Below are positions 44,912 through 53,233 of a stretch of 64,000 bases of DNA, piece after piece (the stretch's first letter is position 1; every line of letters begins with the position of its first letter). The translations under genes were made by a program, and so were the position numbers. A model generated the notes under the pieces. The model was given only the letters and a program-made list of their open reading frames with translations, was not told the DNA's origin and made no database searches. This stretch comes from Deltaproteobacteria bacterium (GTDB lineage Bacteria > Bdellovibrionota_B > Oligoflexia > Oligoflexales > Bog-1112): contig JACKAG010000002.1 in the NCBI GenBank assembly GCA_020635195.1, forward strand, positions 192,224 through 256,223, given 5' to 3'.

Positions 44912-46087
44912 TTACTGGGGTTGCAAAAATGATCCGCTTGCCGGAATCTTTTTTGAGGATCTCATATGGTTGGGAGAAAAATGGTCGGGATCGTGGCCAA
45001 TCAGCCATTCTGCGCTTTCCGCTTGCTGAGCGGCCAGCTCTCCGCTTTCGTATCTGACCCGGTAAAGATCCGCCTGAACCATTTCGTGGCAGAGATCTTC
45101 GAGAGATATTCTGGCTTCCCAGCCGAGGAGCTTTCTGGCTTTTGATGGATCGCCTATCAGCAGATCAACTTCACAGGGTCTGAAATACTGAGGATCAACC
45201 CGAACCAGTGTTTTCCCGGATTCCTGACAGATGCCGACTTCCTCGCTGCCTTCTCCATGGAAGCTCAGTGTCCTTCCGATATTCTTAAACGCCATTTTGA
45301 TAAAGTCTCTGACGCTGCTGGTTCTCCCTGTCGCCAGAACAAAGTCTTCAGCTTCTTTTTGTTGTAACATTTGCCACATGCCTTCGATATATTCACGGGC
45401 ATGTCCCCAGTCTCTTCTGGCATTCAGGTTGCCGACATAGAGGCAGTCACTTTTTCCGAGGGCAATTTTCGCGACTTCACGGGTCACTTTTCGTGTGATG
45501 AAGGTTTCTCCCCGCAGTGGGCTTTCATGGTTAAACAGGATGCCATTGCAGGCAAAGATGCCAAAAGATTCTCTGTAATTGACTGTAATCCAGTAACTAT
45601 AAAGCTTGGCGACTCCGTATGGACTTCTCGGATAAAAGGCTGTTTTTTCAGATTGAGGAATTTCCTGGACCTGGCCAAAAAGTTCGCTCGTGGAGGCCTG
45701 ATAAAATTTTGTCTTATCCTGAAGTCCAAGAATACGGATTGCATCCAGGCATCTGAGAGTTCCGAGAGCGTCAACATTTGCCGTATATTCGGGAAGATCA
45801 AAACTGACCTGCACATGGCTTTGGGCCCCAAGATTATAGATCTCATCAGGCTGTATTTTCTGAATCAATCTGATCATGACGGTACTGTCCGTCAGATCAC
45901 CGTAATGTAGGGAGAACCTTTTACTTTTATCCTGAAGTTGTCGGTATAAGTGATCGACTTTTTGAGTGTTTAGCTGACTCGTCTTTCGCTTGACACCATG
46001 AACAAAATATCCTTTATTTATAAGAAATCCTGCGAGATATGCCCCGTCCTGACCTGTGATTCCTGTGATTAATGCGACTCGGCTCAT
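44912..46087 (-). CDS. gmd: GDP-mannose 4,6-dehydratase
   Basis: 391 residues. It has the Rossmann motif ITGITGQDGAYLAG, YNLGAQSHVQVSF, catalytic YGVAK (Y-x3-K), FNHESPLRGETFITRKVT and WGHAREYIEGMW, all classic Gmd features. It makes GDP-4-keto-6-deoxy-D-mannose. It is slightly longer than usual (about 370) through a C-terminal tail of some 30 residues. AAAGGA lies before the ATG. Confidence 0.96.
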   Translation of the reverse strand: MSRVALITGITGQDGAYLAGFLINKGYFVHGVKRKTSQLNTQKVDHLYRQLQDKSKRFSLHYGDLTDSTVMIRLIQKIQPDEIYNLGAQSHVQVSFDLPEYTANVDALGTLRCLDAIRILGLQDKTKFYQASTSELFGQVQEIPQSEKTAFYPRSPYGVAKLYSYWITVNYRESFGIFACNGILFNHESPLRGETFITRKVTREVAKIALGKSDCLYVGNLNARRDWGHAREYIEGMWQMLQQKEAEDFVLATGRTSSVRDFIKMAFKNIGRTLSFHGEGSEEVGICQESGKTLVRVDPQYFRPCEVDLLIGDPSKARKLLGWEARISLEDLCHEMVQADLYRVRYESGELAAQQAESAEWLIGHDPDHFSPNHMRSSKKIPASGSFLQPQ

Positions 46088-46111
46088 GCTAATCCTTTCC
46101 GGATCATCTGA

Positions 46112-47152
46112 TTATGGTGATGATTCATACAGGTACTCAGGATGATTAAGATACCATTCTATGGTTGACTTCAGTCCGTCGGAAAAAGCAGTCTCTGGGA
46201 CCCATCCGATCGTCTGCTTTATTTTTGCTGTATTGACAGCATATCGGAAGTCATGGCCGGGTCTGTCTTTGACAAATTCAATTTGTGTTCTGTAAGATGT
46301 CTGATCTTTTTTTGGCGTTATTTCATCAAGGATGGCACAGATCTGTTTCGCAATATCCATATTCGATTTTTCGCAGGATCCACCGATATTATAGCGTTCT
46401 CCAGGAATTCCTTCTTTCATAATTTTGATAAGTGCGTTGCAGTGATCTTTGACAAAAATCCAGTCGCGGATATTCGTTCCGTCACCATAAATCGGAATTC
46501 TATGTCCTTTAAGAGCAGAACGGATAATGGTGGGGATTAATTTTTCTTTATGTTGATGAGGGCCATAGTTGTTTGAACAATTGGTGACAATCGTTTTCAA
46601 TCCATAGGTTCTGAAGTAACTTTTGACAATCAGATCGCTGGATGCTTTAGATGCAGAATATGGAGAGCTCGGGTCATATGCGGTCTCTTCTGAAAATGCA
46701 TCCTGTTCCATTGTTAGCTGTCCAAAGACTTCATCGGTCGAGACGTGAAGAAAGAGATTGTCTGAAACAGATTTAAGGTCATGCTCTGTCTTTGTAAGCC
46801 ATGATTGTCTGGCCTGTTCCAGAAGCATGAAGGTTCCAACGCAGTTTGTCTGTATGAATGCCTCTGGTCCTGTAATCGAATTATCGACATGGGATTCAGC
46901 AGCAAAGTGAATCACGTGCTGTATGTTGTGTTTTTCAAAGATCCATGCAAGGGTTCTGGGGTCACAGATATCCCCTCGGACCATTGTATAACGGCTGTTA
47001 TTTTTAAAATGATGACTGTTGGTAATATTCGATGCATATGTCATCTTATCAAGATTGACAATCGAGATGTCCGTCTGTTTTTGTATCAGTTGCTCAATAA
47101 AATTAGAGCCGATAAAGCCAAGGCCTCCGGTGACCAGTATTGCTTTACTCAT
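46112..47152 (-). CDS. rmlB: dTDP-glucose 4,6-dehydratase
   Basis: 346 residues from ATG 47152 (an in-frame TTG is one codon earlier). It has GGLGFIGSNF, HFAAESHVDNSI, STDEVFG, YSASKAS (Y-x3-K), and NCSNNYGPHQHKEKLIPTII. It makes dTDP-4-keto-6-deoxyglucose, the substrate of FdtA. Its start overlaps the rmlA stop by 8 nt. Confidence 0.96.
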   Translation of the reverse strand: MSKAILVTGGLGFIGSNFIEQLIQKQTDISIVNLDKMTYASNITNSHHFKNNSRYTMVRGDICDPRTLAWIFEKHNIQHVIHFAAESHVDNSITGPEAFIQTNCVGTFMLLEQARQSWLTKTEHDLKSVSDNLFLHVSTDEVFGQLTMEQDAFSEETAYDPSSPYSASKASSDLIVKSYFRTYGLKTIVTNCSNNYGPHQHKEKLIPTIIRSALKGHRIPIYGDGTNIRDWIFVKDHCNALIKIMKEGIPGERYNIGGSCEKSNMDIAKQICAILDEITPKKDQTSYRTQIEFVKDRPGHDFRYAVNTAKIKQTIGWVPETAFSDGLKSTIEWYLNHPEYLYESSP

Positions 47153-48020
47153 CAAGGATTTCCTTTAAATATTGGCCATAGCTGCTGTTTTTATACCGTT
47201 CAATTGCAGTGAGCATATCCCCGGTCCCAATCCAGCCAGAACGATAGGCGATTTCCTCAGGGCATGCGATTTTCTGTCCCTGCCTTTTTTCGATGGCCTG
47301 AACAAAAGATCCTGCTTCCAGTAAATCTCCATGGGTTCCGGTATCAAGCCAGGCAAAGCCACGGCCAAGAAGTTCAACTGATAACCGGTTTTCAAGAAGA
47401 TAGCTCTGGTTCAGATCGGTGATTTCGATTTCTCCCCGGGCAGAAGGTGACAAGGCTTTTGCTTTCTGTACCACATCGGATGGGTACAGATAAAATCCGA
47501 TCACCGCATATTTGGATTTTGGTTGTGCAGGTTTTTCTTCGATCGAAATGACCCGTCCCTGGCTGTCAAATTCTGCAACGCCATAATTTTGTGGTTCCCG
47601 GACCTTATAACCAAAGACGACAGCACGATTCTCATTCAGGACCAGCCGGCAGCTGGACTGAAACATCGTCCGGATTCCATCTCCATAAAGAAAATTATCT
47701 CCGAGAGCGAGGGCGGCAGCATCACCGTCAAGAAAATCCTCGCCAAGAAGAAAGGCATCTGCAATGCCCCGGGATTCTGACTGGATGGCGTAGGACAATT
47801 TCAGTCCCAGAGCGGACCCGTCCCCGAATAATTCACGGAAACGGTCTGTATCTCTGGGGGTTGATATAATCAGAATTTCGCGAAGCCCTGCCATCATGAG
47901 GACAGAGAGGGGGTAGTAAACCATTGGCTTATCGTAAACAGGCAGCAGCTGTTTAACGACGACGCTGGTCGCTGGATACAGACGGGTTCCGCTACCTCCT
48001 GACAGGATAATCCCTTTCAA
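47145..48020 (-). CDS. rmlA: Glucose-1-phosphate thymidylyltransferase
   Basis: 291 residues from a TTG at 48020, which has GGAGG 6 nt upstream and forms a TTGA overlap with the fdtB stop; RmlA proteins normally begin KGIIL(A/S)GG as here. An earlier in-frame TTG at 48035 lacks a site. It has GGSGTRLYPAT..VKQLLPVYDKPMVYYPL, ALGDNFLYG, and EIEITDLN. It forms dTDP-glucose from dTTP and glucose-1-phosphate. Confidence 0.96.
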   Translation of the reverse strand: MKGIILSGGSGTRLYPATSVVVKQLLPVYDKPMVYYPLSVLMMAGLREILIISTPRDTDRFRELFGDGSALGLKLSYAIQSESRGIADAFLLGEDFLDGDAAALALGDNFLYGDGIRTMFQSSCRLVLNENRAVVFGYKVREPQNYGVAEFDSQGRVISIEEKPAQPKSKYAVIGFYLYPSDVVQKAKALSPSARGEIEITDLNQSYLLENRLSVELLGRGFAWLDTGTHGDLLEAGSFVQAIEKRQGQKIACPEEIAYRSGWIGTGDMLTAIERYKNSSYGQYLKEILDE

Positions 48021-49114
48021 TGAGGACCTCCGCAAAGTGTATTGACGCTCTGTATGACCTGCTTAATTTCAGCAATACTGTGTGCCGCTGAAACCGGAAG
48101 GCTCAGGGTGGTCTGGTGAATCTCTTCCGCAATGGGATAAGGACCTTTAAGAATTCCACGCATGGCTGCTTGCTTGTGGGGCGGAACAGGGTAGTGAATG
48201 GCTGTCATAATCCCCATATCTGCAAGCTGCTCTTTTATCTTATCTCTGTTTTTTACTCTGATCTGAAAAATATGGAAAACATCCAGGCAACCTTCTTCAG
48301 GCTGTGGCAGGATCATATCTCCCTTCAGGCCATCCAGATAGTGCTGGGCAAGAAGTCTTTTATGCTGAGTCAGATGCTCAAGCGACTTCAGCTTGATTCG
48401 CAGAAAAGCTGCCTGAAGTTCATCCAGTCTGGAATTGGCTCCGTTAATATCATTGTAATATTTGACGGAAGAGCCGTAATTTCTCATCTTTCGCAACTTG
48501 TCTGCAAGATCAGGGTCACGGGTTACAATGGCTCCTCCGTCACCCAGAGCTCCCAGATTTTTGGTGGGGTAAAAGCTGAAGGCTGCGGCATCTCCGAATG
48601 TTCCGGCTTTTTGTCCCTGCCAGGTTGCTCCGTGTGCCTGGGCGCAGTCTTCCAGAATTTTCAGATTATGATCTCGGGCAAGTTTCAGTAACGGCCCCAT
48701 TGCGGAAACTTTTCCATACATATGAACAGGCATAATGGCTCTGGTCTTTTCGCTGAGAGCTGCTTCGATCAGGTCCGGATTGAGATTGCAGCTGTGAAAA
48801 TCAGGTTCGACGGGGACCGGAACAAGACCTGCCCGGATGATGGCAAGAAATCCTGCAATATAACTGTTGGAGGGAATGATGATTTCGGAGCCTTCAGGGA
48901 AGTCCCACGCTTCCAGTGTGAGTTGCAGTGCATCGAGGCCTGAAGCAACACCAATGCATTCTCCGTCTCCCAGATATTCAGACCATTCTTTCTCAAAGTT
49001 GGCGACTTCCTGGCCAAGAATGTACCAGCCTCCTCTCAGAACCTTTCGAAAGGTATCCTCAAGTTCAGAAAAATAAGGAGCATTTACTTTGCTCAGCTCT
49101 TCGTAAGCAATCAA
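48017..49114 (-). CDS. fdtB: FdtB-like sugar aminotransferase
   Basis: 365 residues, DegT/DnrJ/EryC1 family, PLP-dependent. PLP Lys is in FSFYPTKNLGALGDGGAI; GGWYILGQEVANFEKEWSEYLG and EDCAQAHGA are standard. Next to FdtA it most likely aminates C3 of dTDP-3-keto-6-deoxygalactose, giving dTDP-3-amino-3,6-dideoxy-D-galactose (Fuc3N). The start is TTG at 49114 with AGAGGT before it, in a TTGA overlap with the fdtA stop. Sugar specificity is inferred from context. Confidence 0.88.
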   Translation of the reverse strand: MIAYEELSKVNAPYFSELEDTFRKVLRGGWYILGQEVANFEKEWSEYLGDGECIGVASGLDALQLTLEAWDFPEGSEIIIPSNSYIAGFLAIIRAGLVPVPVEPDFHSCNLNPDLIEAALSEKTRAIMPVHMYGKVSAMGPLLKLARDHNLKILEDCAQAHGATWQGQKAGTFGDAAAFSFYPTKNLGALGDGGAIVTRDPDLADKLRKMRNYGSSVKYYNDINGANSRLDELQAAFLRIKLKSLEHLTQHKRLLAQHYLDGLKGDMILPQPEEGCLDVFHIFQIRVKNRDKIKEQLADMGIMTAIHYPVPPHKQAAMRGILKGPYPIAEEIHQTTLSLPVSAAHSIAEIKQVIQSVNTLCGGPH

Positions 49115-49473
49115 CGGGGGACCTCTGTAATATAATCATCTTTGCGGTATGGTTCGGATGCCAGAACCATCAAAACAGCATCCTCAGAAAAATCTTTCAT
49201 AATGTGCCAGTCTGCTGGTTCCAGGAGGAGGAGCTTGTTTGGCCTGTCCAGCTGGAAAGAGCGGGTGGAGCCTGCCCGATGAACTTCTACCAGGCAATGT
49301 CCCCTGACACTGATCAGCCCCTGAATCGTTTCTTTATGGGCGTGTCCCCCCCGGATTCCTTTTGCACGGTATATCCAGTAAACTCGTTTGATTGCGAAAG
49401 GGATTTGTTCTTCAACGGCGCAGAGAGAGCCTCGTTCATCGCTATGTTCCTGCAGTTCCAGAATTGCTGCCAC
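49111..49473 (-). CDS. fdtA: FdtA-type dTDP-4-keto-6-deoxyglucose 3,4-ketoisomerase
   Basis: 120 residues, one cupin. IPFAIKRVYWIYRAKGIRGGHAHK, RPNKLLLLEPADWHIMKDFSEDAVLMVLASEPY and the terminal DDYI match the FdtA/WxcM-like family closely, including the paired His of GGHAHK. It isomerises the 4-keto sugar from RmlB to the 3-keto sugar for FdtB. Start GTG with GGAGGGGG 4 nt before. Confidence 0.93.
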   Translation of the reverse strand: MAAILELQEHSDERGSLCAVEEQIPFAIKRVYWIYRAKGIRGGHAHKETIQGLISVRGHCLVEVHRAGSTRSFQLDRPNKLLLLEPADWHIMKDFSEDAVLMVLASEPYRKDDYITEVPR

Positions 49474-49600
49474 CGTTCCCCCTCCGGATACTTTTGATCC
49501 GCCTCTCTAAGGTTTGATTTAATCAGATCGGAAAGAGATCACCAACTAAAAAGGCAGACAAAGGCTTTCTTCCCGGACAAAAAAACAGAAAGAAAATAGC

Positions 49601-50194
49601 TTATAACGATTCGCTTCTGTCCGGGTCAGATTCTTCTGGATTACGGGCATGAATTCTGATGCGGATGCTGAGTTCTCGGCCGGTGATGTCGCTTTGCCAG
49701 GCAACACCTTCCTGAACAGCTTCGGCTTCAAGCTGGTATTCTCCTGGTTCCGGGCATGTGACAAGGAGTGTGACTTCCCTGCTATTTTCCGGAGCCAGAT
49801 ACTGTCCGTGAAGTGCAGGCGGGCTGAAAAAGGTACGGCGACTTTCTGTCAGCAGGCTCCCGTCCGGGAGAAATAATCGATAGGCGATGTTTACGGGAGC
49901 TCCTTTTCCTGGCCTTTCTTCTGTTCCTGAGGATAAAGAAGAATCTGAATGATTGGTTACAGTGAACTTCAGGGGAAAAATTTCTCGGGGATCACAGAGC
50001 ATGCGATCCGTCTGCTCAGAGATCTGTAATATGAGGCTGCGGGCATCGCGGTGCATATCAAAATATGGGTAGTCAGCTTGTGTTGTGAGTCCGTGTTGCG
50101 AAATTTTTCTGTAAAGAATCGATGCCAGATATGGATACATTCCGGCATAAGCCAGGATCATGACAGGCAAGAGTCGTTTCAGTCTCCTGATCAC
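49601..50194 (-). CDS. Exported hypothetical protein in polysaccharide operon
   Basis: 197 residues from GTG 50194, 6 bp after the Wzz-like gene. A basic N-terminus (IRRLKRLL) and one hydrophobic segment (about 8-26) suggest a membrane-anchored periplasmic protein. The rest is strand-rich: FPLKFTVTNHSDSSL, VNIAYRLFLPDGSLL, REVTLLVTCPEPGEYQLEAEAVQEG, an immunoglobulin-like layout. No family recognised. Position suggests a role in export or length control, or as a carbohydrate-binding accessory. Confidence 0.6.
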   Translation of the reverse strand: MIRRLKRLLPVMILAYAGMYPYLASILYRKISQHGLTTQADYPYFDMHRDARSLILQISEQTDRMLCDPREIFPLKFTVTNHSDSSLSSGTEERPGKGAPVNIAYRLFLPDGSLLTESRRTFFSPPALHGQYLAPENSREVTLLVTCPEPGEYQLEAEAVQEGVAWQSDITGRELSIRIRIHARNPEESDPDRSESL

Positions 50195-50200
50195 CAGATT

Positions 50201-51424
50201 TTATGTTCCTTTTGATTCTCTGAACAGGTGTCTTGCTACAAAGAAAAGATAAAGACTGAATGTCAGAAATATTCCTGCAAGAAGATAATAAAGAAAACTT
50301 TTTCTGTTTGAGATAAAATCTGAAACCATCCGGATTCTCTCAGAGTCCAGCTCTGCGAGCTTGAGTTCCGGCAGAGTTCGTTTCATTTTTTGTATCTGAC
50401 TATAATCAGAAATATTTTTCTTCTGCTCCGATGAAAGTCGGATCTGATTTTTGGTTGTGTTGTGGTCAAGAACAATTTTTTCCTGTCGTATGTTCTGGAG
50501 AGTGCTTGTTGAATGGATCAGAGAAGCCTTTTCTTTTTCTGTGAGCTTTAAGGTGTCTGCTTCTTTGATGTAACTGGAAACTTCGGCGATCTTCTTTTCA
50601 ACCAGGTATTTTTGTTCTGCAATAAATGATTCATTGGGATCAGAGGCTGACATGGTAATCCGGAAGGGGAGTAGCTCGCCGGAGGTCGTTACCAACCATT
50701 CTTTTCTGTTTCGGCCACTTAGCTTCGACAGCTCATCAGCAAGCTGGTTCAGTTTGCTGATGAGCTGTTCGTATTCGGCATTGTTTGTCCTGCTGTGAAG
50801 CATATCAGAAGATTCCTGATCAAACTGTCGGAGGGCCTCCTGATAGCGAATGATCCGGTGTTGGTTAAAGAATTTAATTGCTTCCTGAAGGGCTGTGGTG
50901 ACTTCGTTGATGGCTTGTTCCGCTTCTGATTTTTGCTGTAGGTCGATGCCTATGATCCACTCATACTGATCAGGGCCAGAAGAGCTGCGCTGATTCAGGG
51001 TGAAAAAGAAGGGAAGCTGTTGTCGGATCGCCTCCAGTCCTTGTCTGGAGATAAAAGGAGACATTTTTTTCAGGATATATGGCAAAAGGGTCTCCTGATC
51101 CTGAAAATCCGGGTAAAGTGATCGTTTCATAGCAGAAATTGTAGGGCTTGCTTTGATCTGTTTGAGTAAGGCCTGATCGAAATGCTTCATGGCGTTAAAG
51201 TCTGAGATAAATTCCTGATAAATTTCACTAAGATGTTCTGTCGGTTGATGGCTGTTTTCCCATCTGGCTCCAACGGGCAGAATTACTTTGATCAGGGGTT
51301 GTATCTGAGTATAAATGAGTACAGATCCAAAGGTGGCAAGAAGAAGCAGGATGACACCAGTCTTTCTCTTTGCCCAGGCGGCTTTCAGGATTTCCTCCAG
51401 TTCGATGGATTTGTACTGATTCAT
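50201..51424 (-). CDS. Wzz-like polysaccharide co-polymerase
   Basis: 407 residues with a transmembrane helix near each end (about 22-42 and 378-398) and a long helical periplasmic region between, the architecture of chain-length determinants. The C-terminal helix is preceded by a Pro-containing stretch (RTLPELKLAELDSERI). It lacks a Walker kinase domain, so it resembles the non-kinase (PCP-1/-3 type) group. It sets glycan chain length with a Wzy polymerase. First gene of the minus-strand operon. Confidence 0.7.
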   Translation of the reverse strand: MNQYKSIELEEILKAAWAKRKTGVILLLLATFGSVLIYTQIQPLIKVILPVGARWENSHQPTEHLSEIYQEFISDFNAMKHFDQALLKQIKASPTISAMKRSLYPDFQDQETLLPYILKKMSPFISRQGLEAIRQQLPFFFTLNQRSSSGPDQYEWIIGIDLQQKSEAEQAINEVTTALQEAIKFFNQHRIIRYQEALRQFDQESSDMLHSRTNNAEYEQLISKLNQLADELSKLSGRNRKEWLVTTSGELLPFRITMSASDPNESFIAEQKYLVEKKIAEVSSYIKEADTLKLTEKEKASLIHSTSTLQNIRQEKIVLDHNTTKNQIRLSSEQKKNISDYSQIQKMKRTLPELKLAELDSERIRMVSDFISNRKSFLYYLLAGIFLTFSLYLFFVARHLFRESKGT

Positions 51425-51868
51425 GGATTATCCAGGTACTGCCTGATCTATGTGCTGTTTCAGGCGAAATGCATTTACAGCAGATGATCATTATCGTCAT
51501 GATACAAAGCTGATATCATCTTACCCATACTGAGATCAACCGCAACAAAAATTCTGGACGAAGATGTCTCTTTGCCGGGCTGTAGAAGGCTTATGTTCTT
51601 TGTCTCTGTAAAATCATCTGGGCACAGATCAGCGTCGTGCTTTGTGATGAGAACAGTTTTTTGTTACAGGCAAAGACGAAGTCTGTATAATTCGTTTATA
51701 TTTTGTTTGTCCAGATAAGATCGACAAAATATAGTCAAGAGTTACGTATAAATTTATAAACGTCTATGAACAGATGAGGGTAGGCTTTGGCTGTGTCCGT
51801 CTATGTGTATAGGGCATAGCTGGTGCAACGCACGCCTCCTCTGCTGATCAGGTGTTCAGGCTCAGATC
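51425..51868. promoter_or_regulatory. Central control region of the polysaccharide locus
   Basis: 444 bp between the divergent operons. A plus-strand promoter candidate is GTTACA (51663-51668), 17 bp, TATAAT (51686-51691). Just downstream are an inverted repeat TATATTTTGT (51697-51706) / ACAAAATATA (51724-51733) and the palindrome TATAAATTTATA (51747-51758), possible operators. The leader to the first plus gene would be about 170 nt. I see no ops/JUMPstart element (GGCGGTAG). Confidence 0.5.
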
Positions 51869-53233
51869 ATGATGGGAACTTCCGGAATAAGCATCTGTCG
51901 TTTCAGGTTCTCTGTGATTTTGTGTTTGTTTTTTCTTATCTATTATCAGCAGATTTTTACGATTCATATAGGTGGAAGTCTGAAGATTTATGAATGTCTT
52001 CTGGTCGTTCTGCTCTTTCTCTCTTTGCCTCAGCCAGCTGTGTCGGATGGAATTTGCTTTCTGTTATTTTTCTTTTTTGTGATCTGTCCTTTTATGGGAT
52101 TGATTCTTTATTATACAGAGATTGTCAATCCTGAAGGATATTATTATAGATTTCCGGAGGCCAGGCAGTGGCAGCGTTTTAATCCATGGATTGCTCCTAT
52201 TCTGATCTGTTTTTATGATCTCCTGAACTGGGTCGGATTTAATACAATTTCAGGATCTGAACTGGTTTACAAAAACCAAAACAGGCTGATCAGAGTGTTT
52301 ATTTTTTCAGGAGTTCTGGTCATTCTTTATTCCTTTTATGCTCATATGATGGTGTATCGTTTTGGTTTTCCGGATATTATCCCAGACTTTCTGGATTCAC
52401 GAAATGCCAGACCAGAGCATGAACCAAGGATTTCCGGATTTTCAGCGGAGCCGGGCACGTTTATTTTTTTACTGGCATGGATGCTGCTCTATCTTATCTG
52501 GAAGAAACACTTGTTTCAGAATTATGTGAGATGGGCTCTGATCCTTCTCGTTTTGAGTGCGATCATGATGACATCGTCATCAGCAATTCTTGCCCTTGTT
52601 TTTGCGTTTATCTTTTGTGGTTTCTTATGTGCATCCGGACTTGTCTTGCGTCGAATGATACTATCTTCACTGCTCGTCTGTTCGGCTATCTTTATGGCAA
52701 AAGATCATCCTGATTTGCATGCAATGAGATATGCTTTTGGTGAAAAAATTATTTATTTTTTATCCGGAGCCAGGCATACGAATGATTCGGGGGCAATGCG
52801 GCATTATACCTCCCGGCTTGGAATTGAGCTGTTGCGGGATTACCCTGTTTTTGGGGTTGGATCCGGTAACTCCTACTTTCATTTGTGGCAATATGAGTTT
52901 GCGACAGAAACGATTCCGACGATAGAAAGGATCAGTCATTCGATGCCTCCACAGAATGCACATGCTAAAATTCTTGCAGAAAGAGGCTTTCTTGGTTATG
53001 GATTTCTTCTTGCCTTCTTTTTCAGCATTGTTATGAAGTTCAGGAGAAAGCGAAGAGAAGGAAACATCAGTTCGTCCGATTTTTTCCTGGGAATCACTTC
53101 ATCTATGATGTTTTTTCTGATGATGTTTTCTGTTTATCCGGTGTATAGTTTTTTTCTATGGATTAATACAGCATTGTTGAATAATCAGCTTAATTTTTGT
53201 GGAACTGTCACAGGTGATTCTCGAAATGAATAA
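51869..53233 (+). CDS. Wzy-like O-antigen polymerase
   Basis: 454 residues, 10-12 hydrophobic segments. The second half has RISGFSAEPGTFIFLLAWML and LGIELLRDYPVFGVGSGNSYFH...HSMPPQNAHAKILAERGFLGYGFLL, the familiar Wzy_C pattern of G.G..F, H..H/N and GL/FxG. It probably joins undecaprenyl-linked repeat units in the periplasm. First gene of the plus operon; it overlaps the next gene by 8 nt. The large protein at 41745 is the other candidate for polymerase or ligase. Confidence 0.78.
   Translation: MMGTSGISICRFRFSVILCLFFLIYYQQIFTIHIGGSLKIYECLLVVLLFLSLPQPAVSDGICFLLFFFFVICPFMGLILYYTEIVNPEGYYYRFPEARQWQRFNPWIAPILICFYDLLNWVGFNTISGSELVYKNQNRLIRVFIFSGVLVILYSFYAHMMVYRFGFPDIIPDFLDSRNARPEHEPRISGFSAEPGTFIFLLAWMLLYLIWKKHLFQNYVRWALILLVLSAIMMTSSSAILALVFAFIFCGFLCASGLVLRRMILSSLLVCSAIFMAKDHPDLHAMRYAFGEKIIYFLSGARHTNDSGAMRHYTSRLGIELLRDYPVFGVGSGNSYFHLWQYEFATETIPTIERISHSMPPQNAHAKILAERGFLGYGFLLAFFFSIVMKFRRKRREGNISSSDFFLGITSSMMFFLMMFSVYPVYSFFLWINTALLNNQLNFCGTVTGDSRNE

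Noticed and set aside
51425..51868. ops/JUMPstart antitermination element of polysaccharide operons.
   Set aside because: No GGCGGTAG core was found in the leader on either strand.
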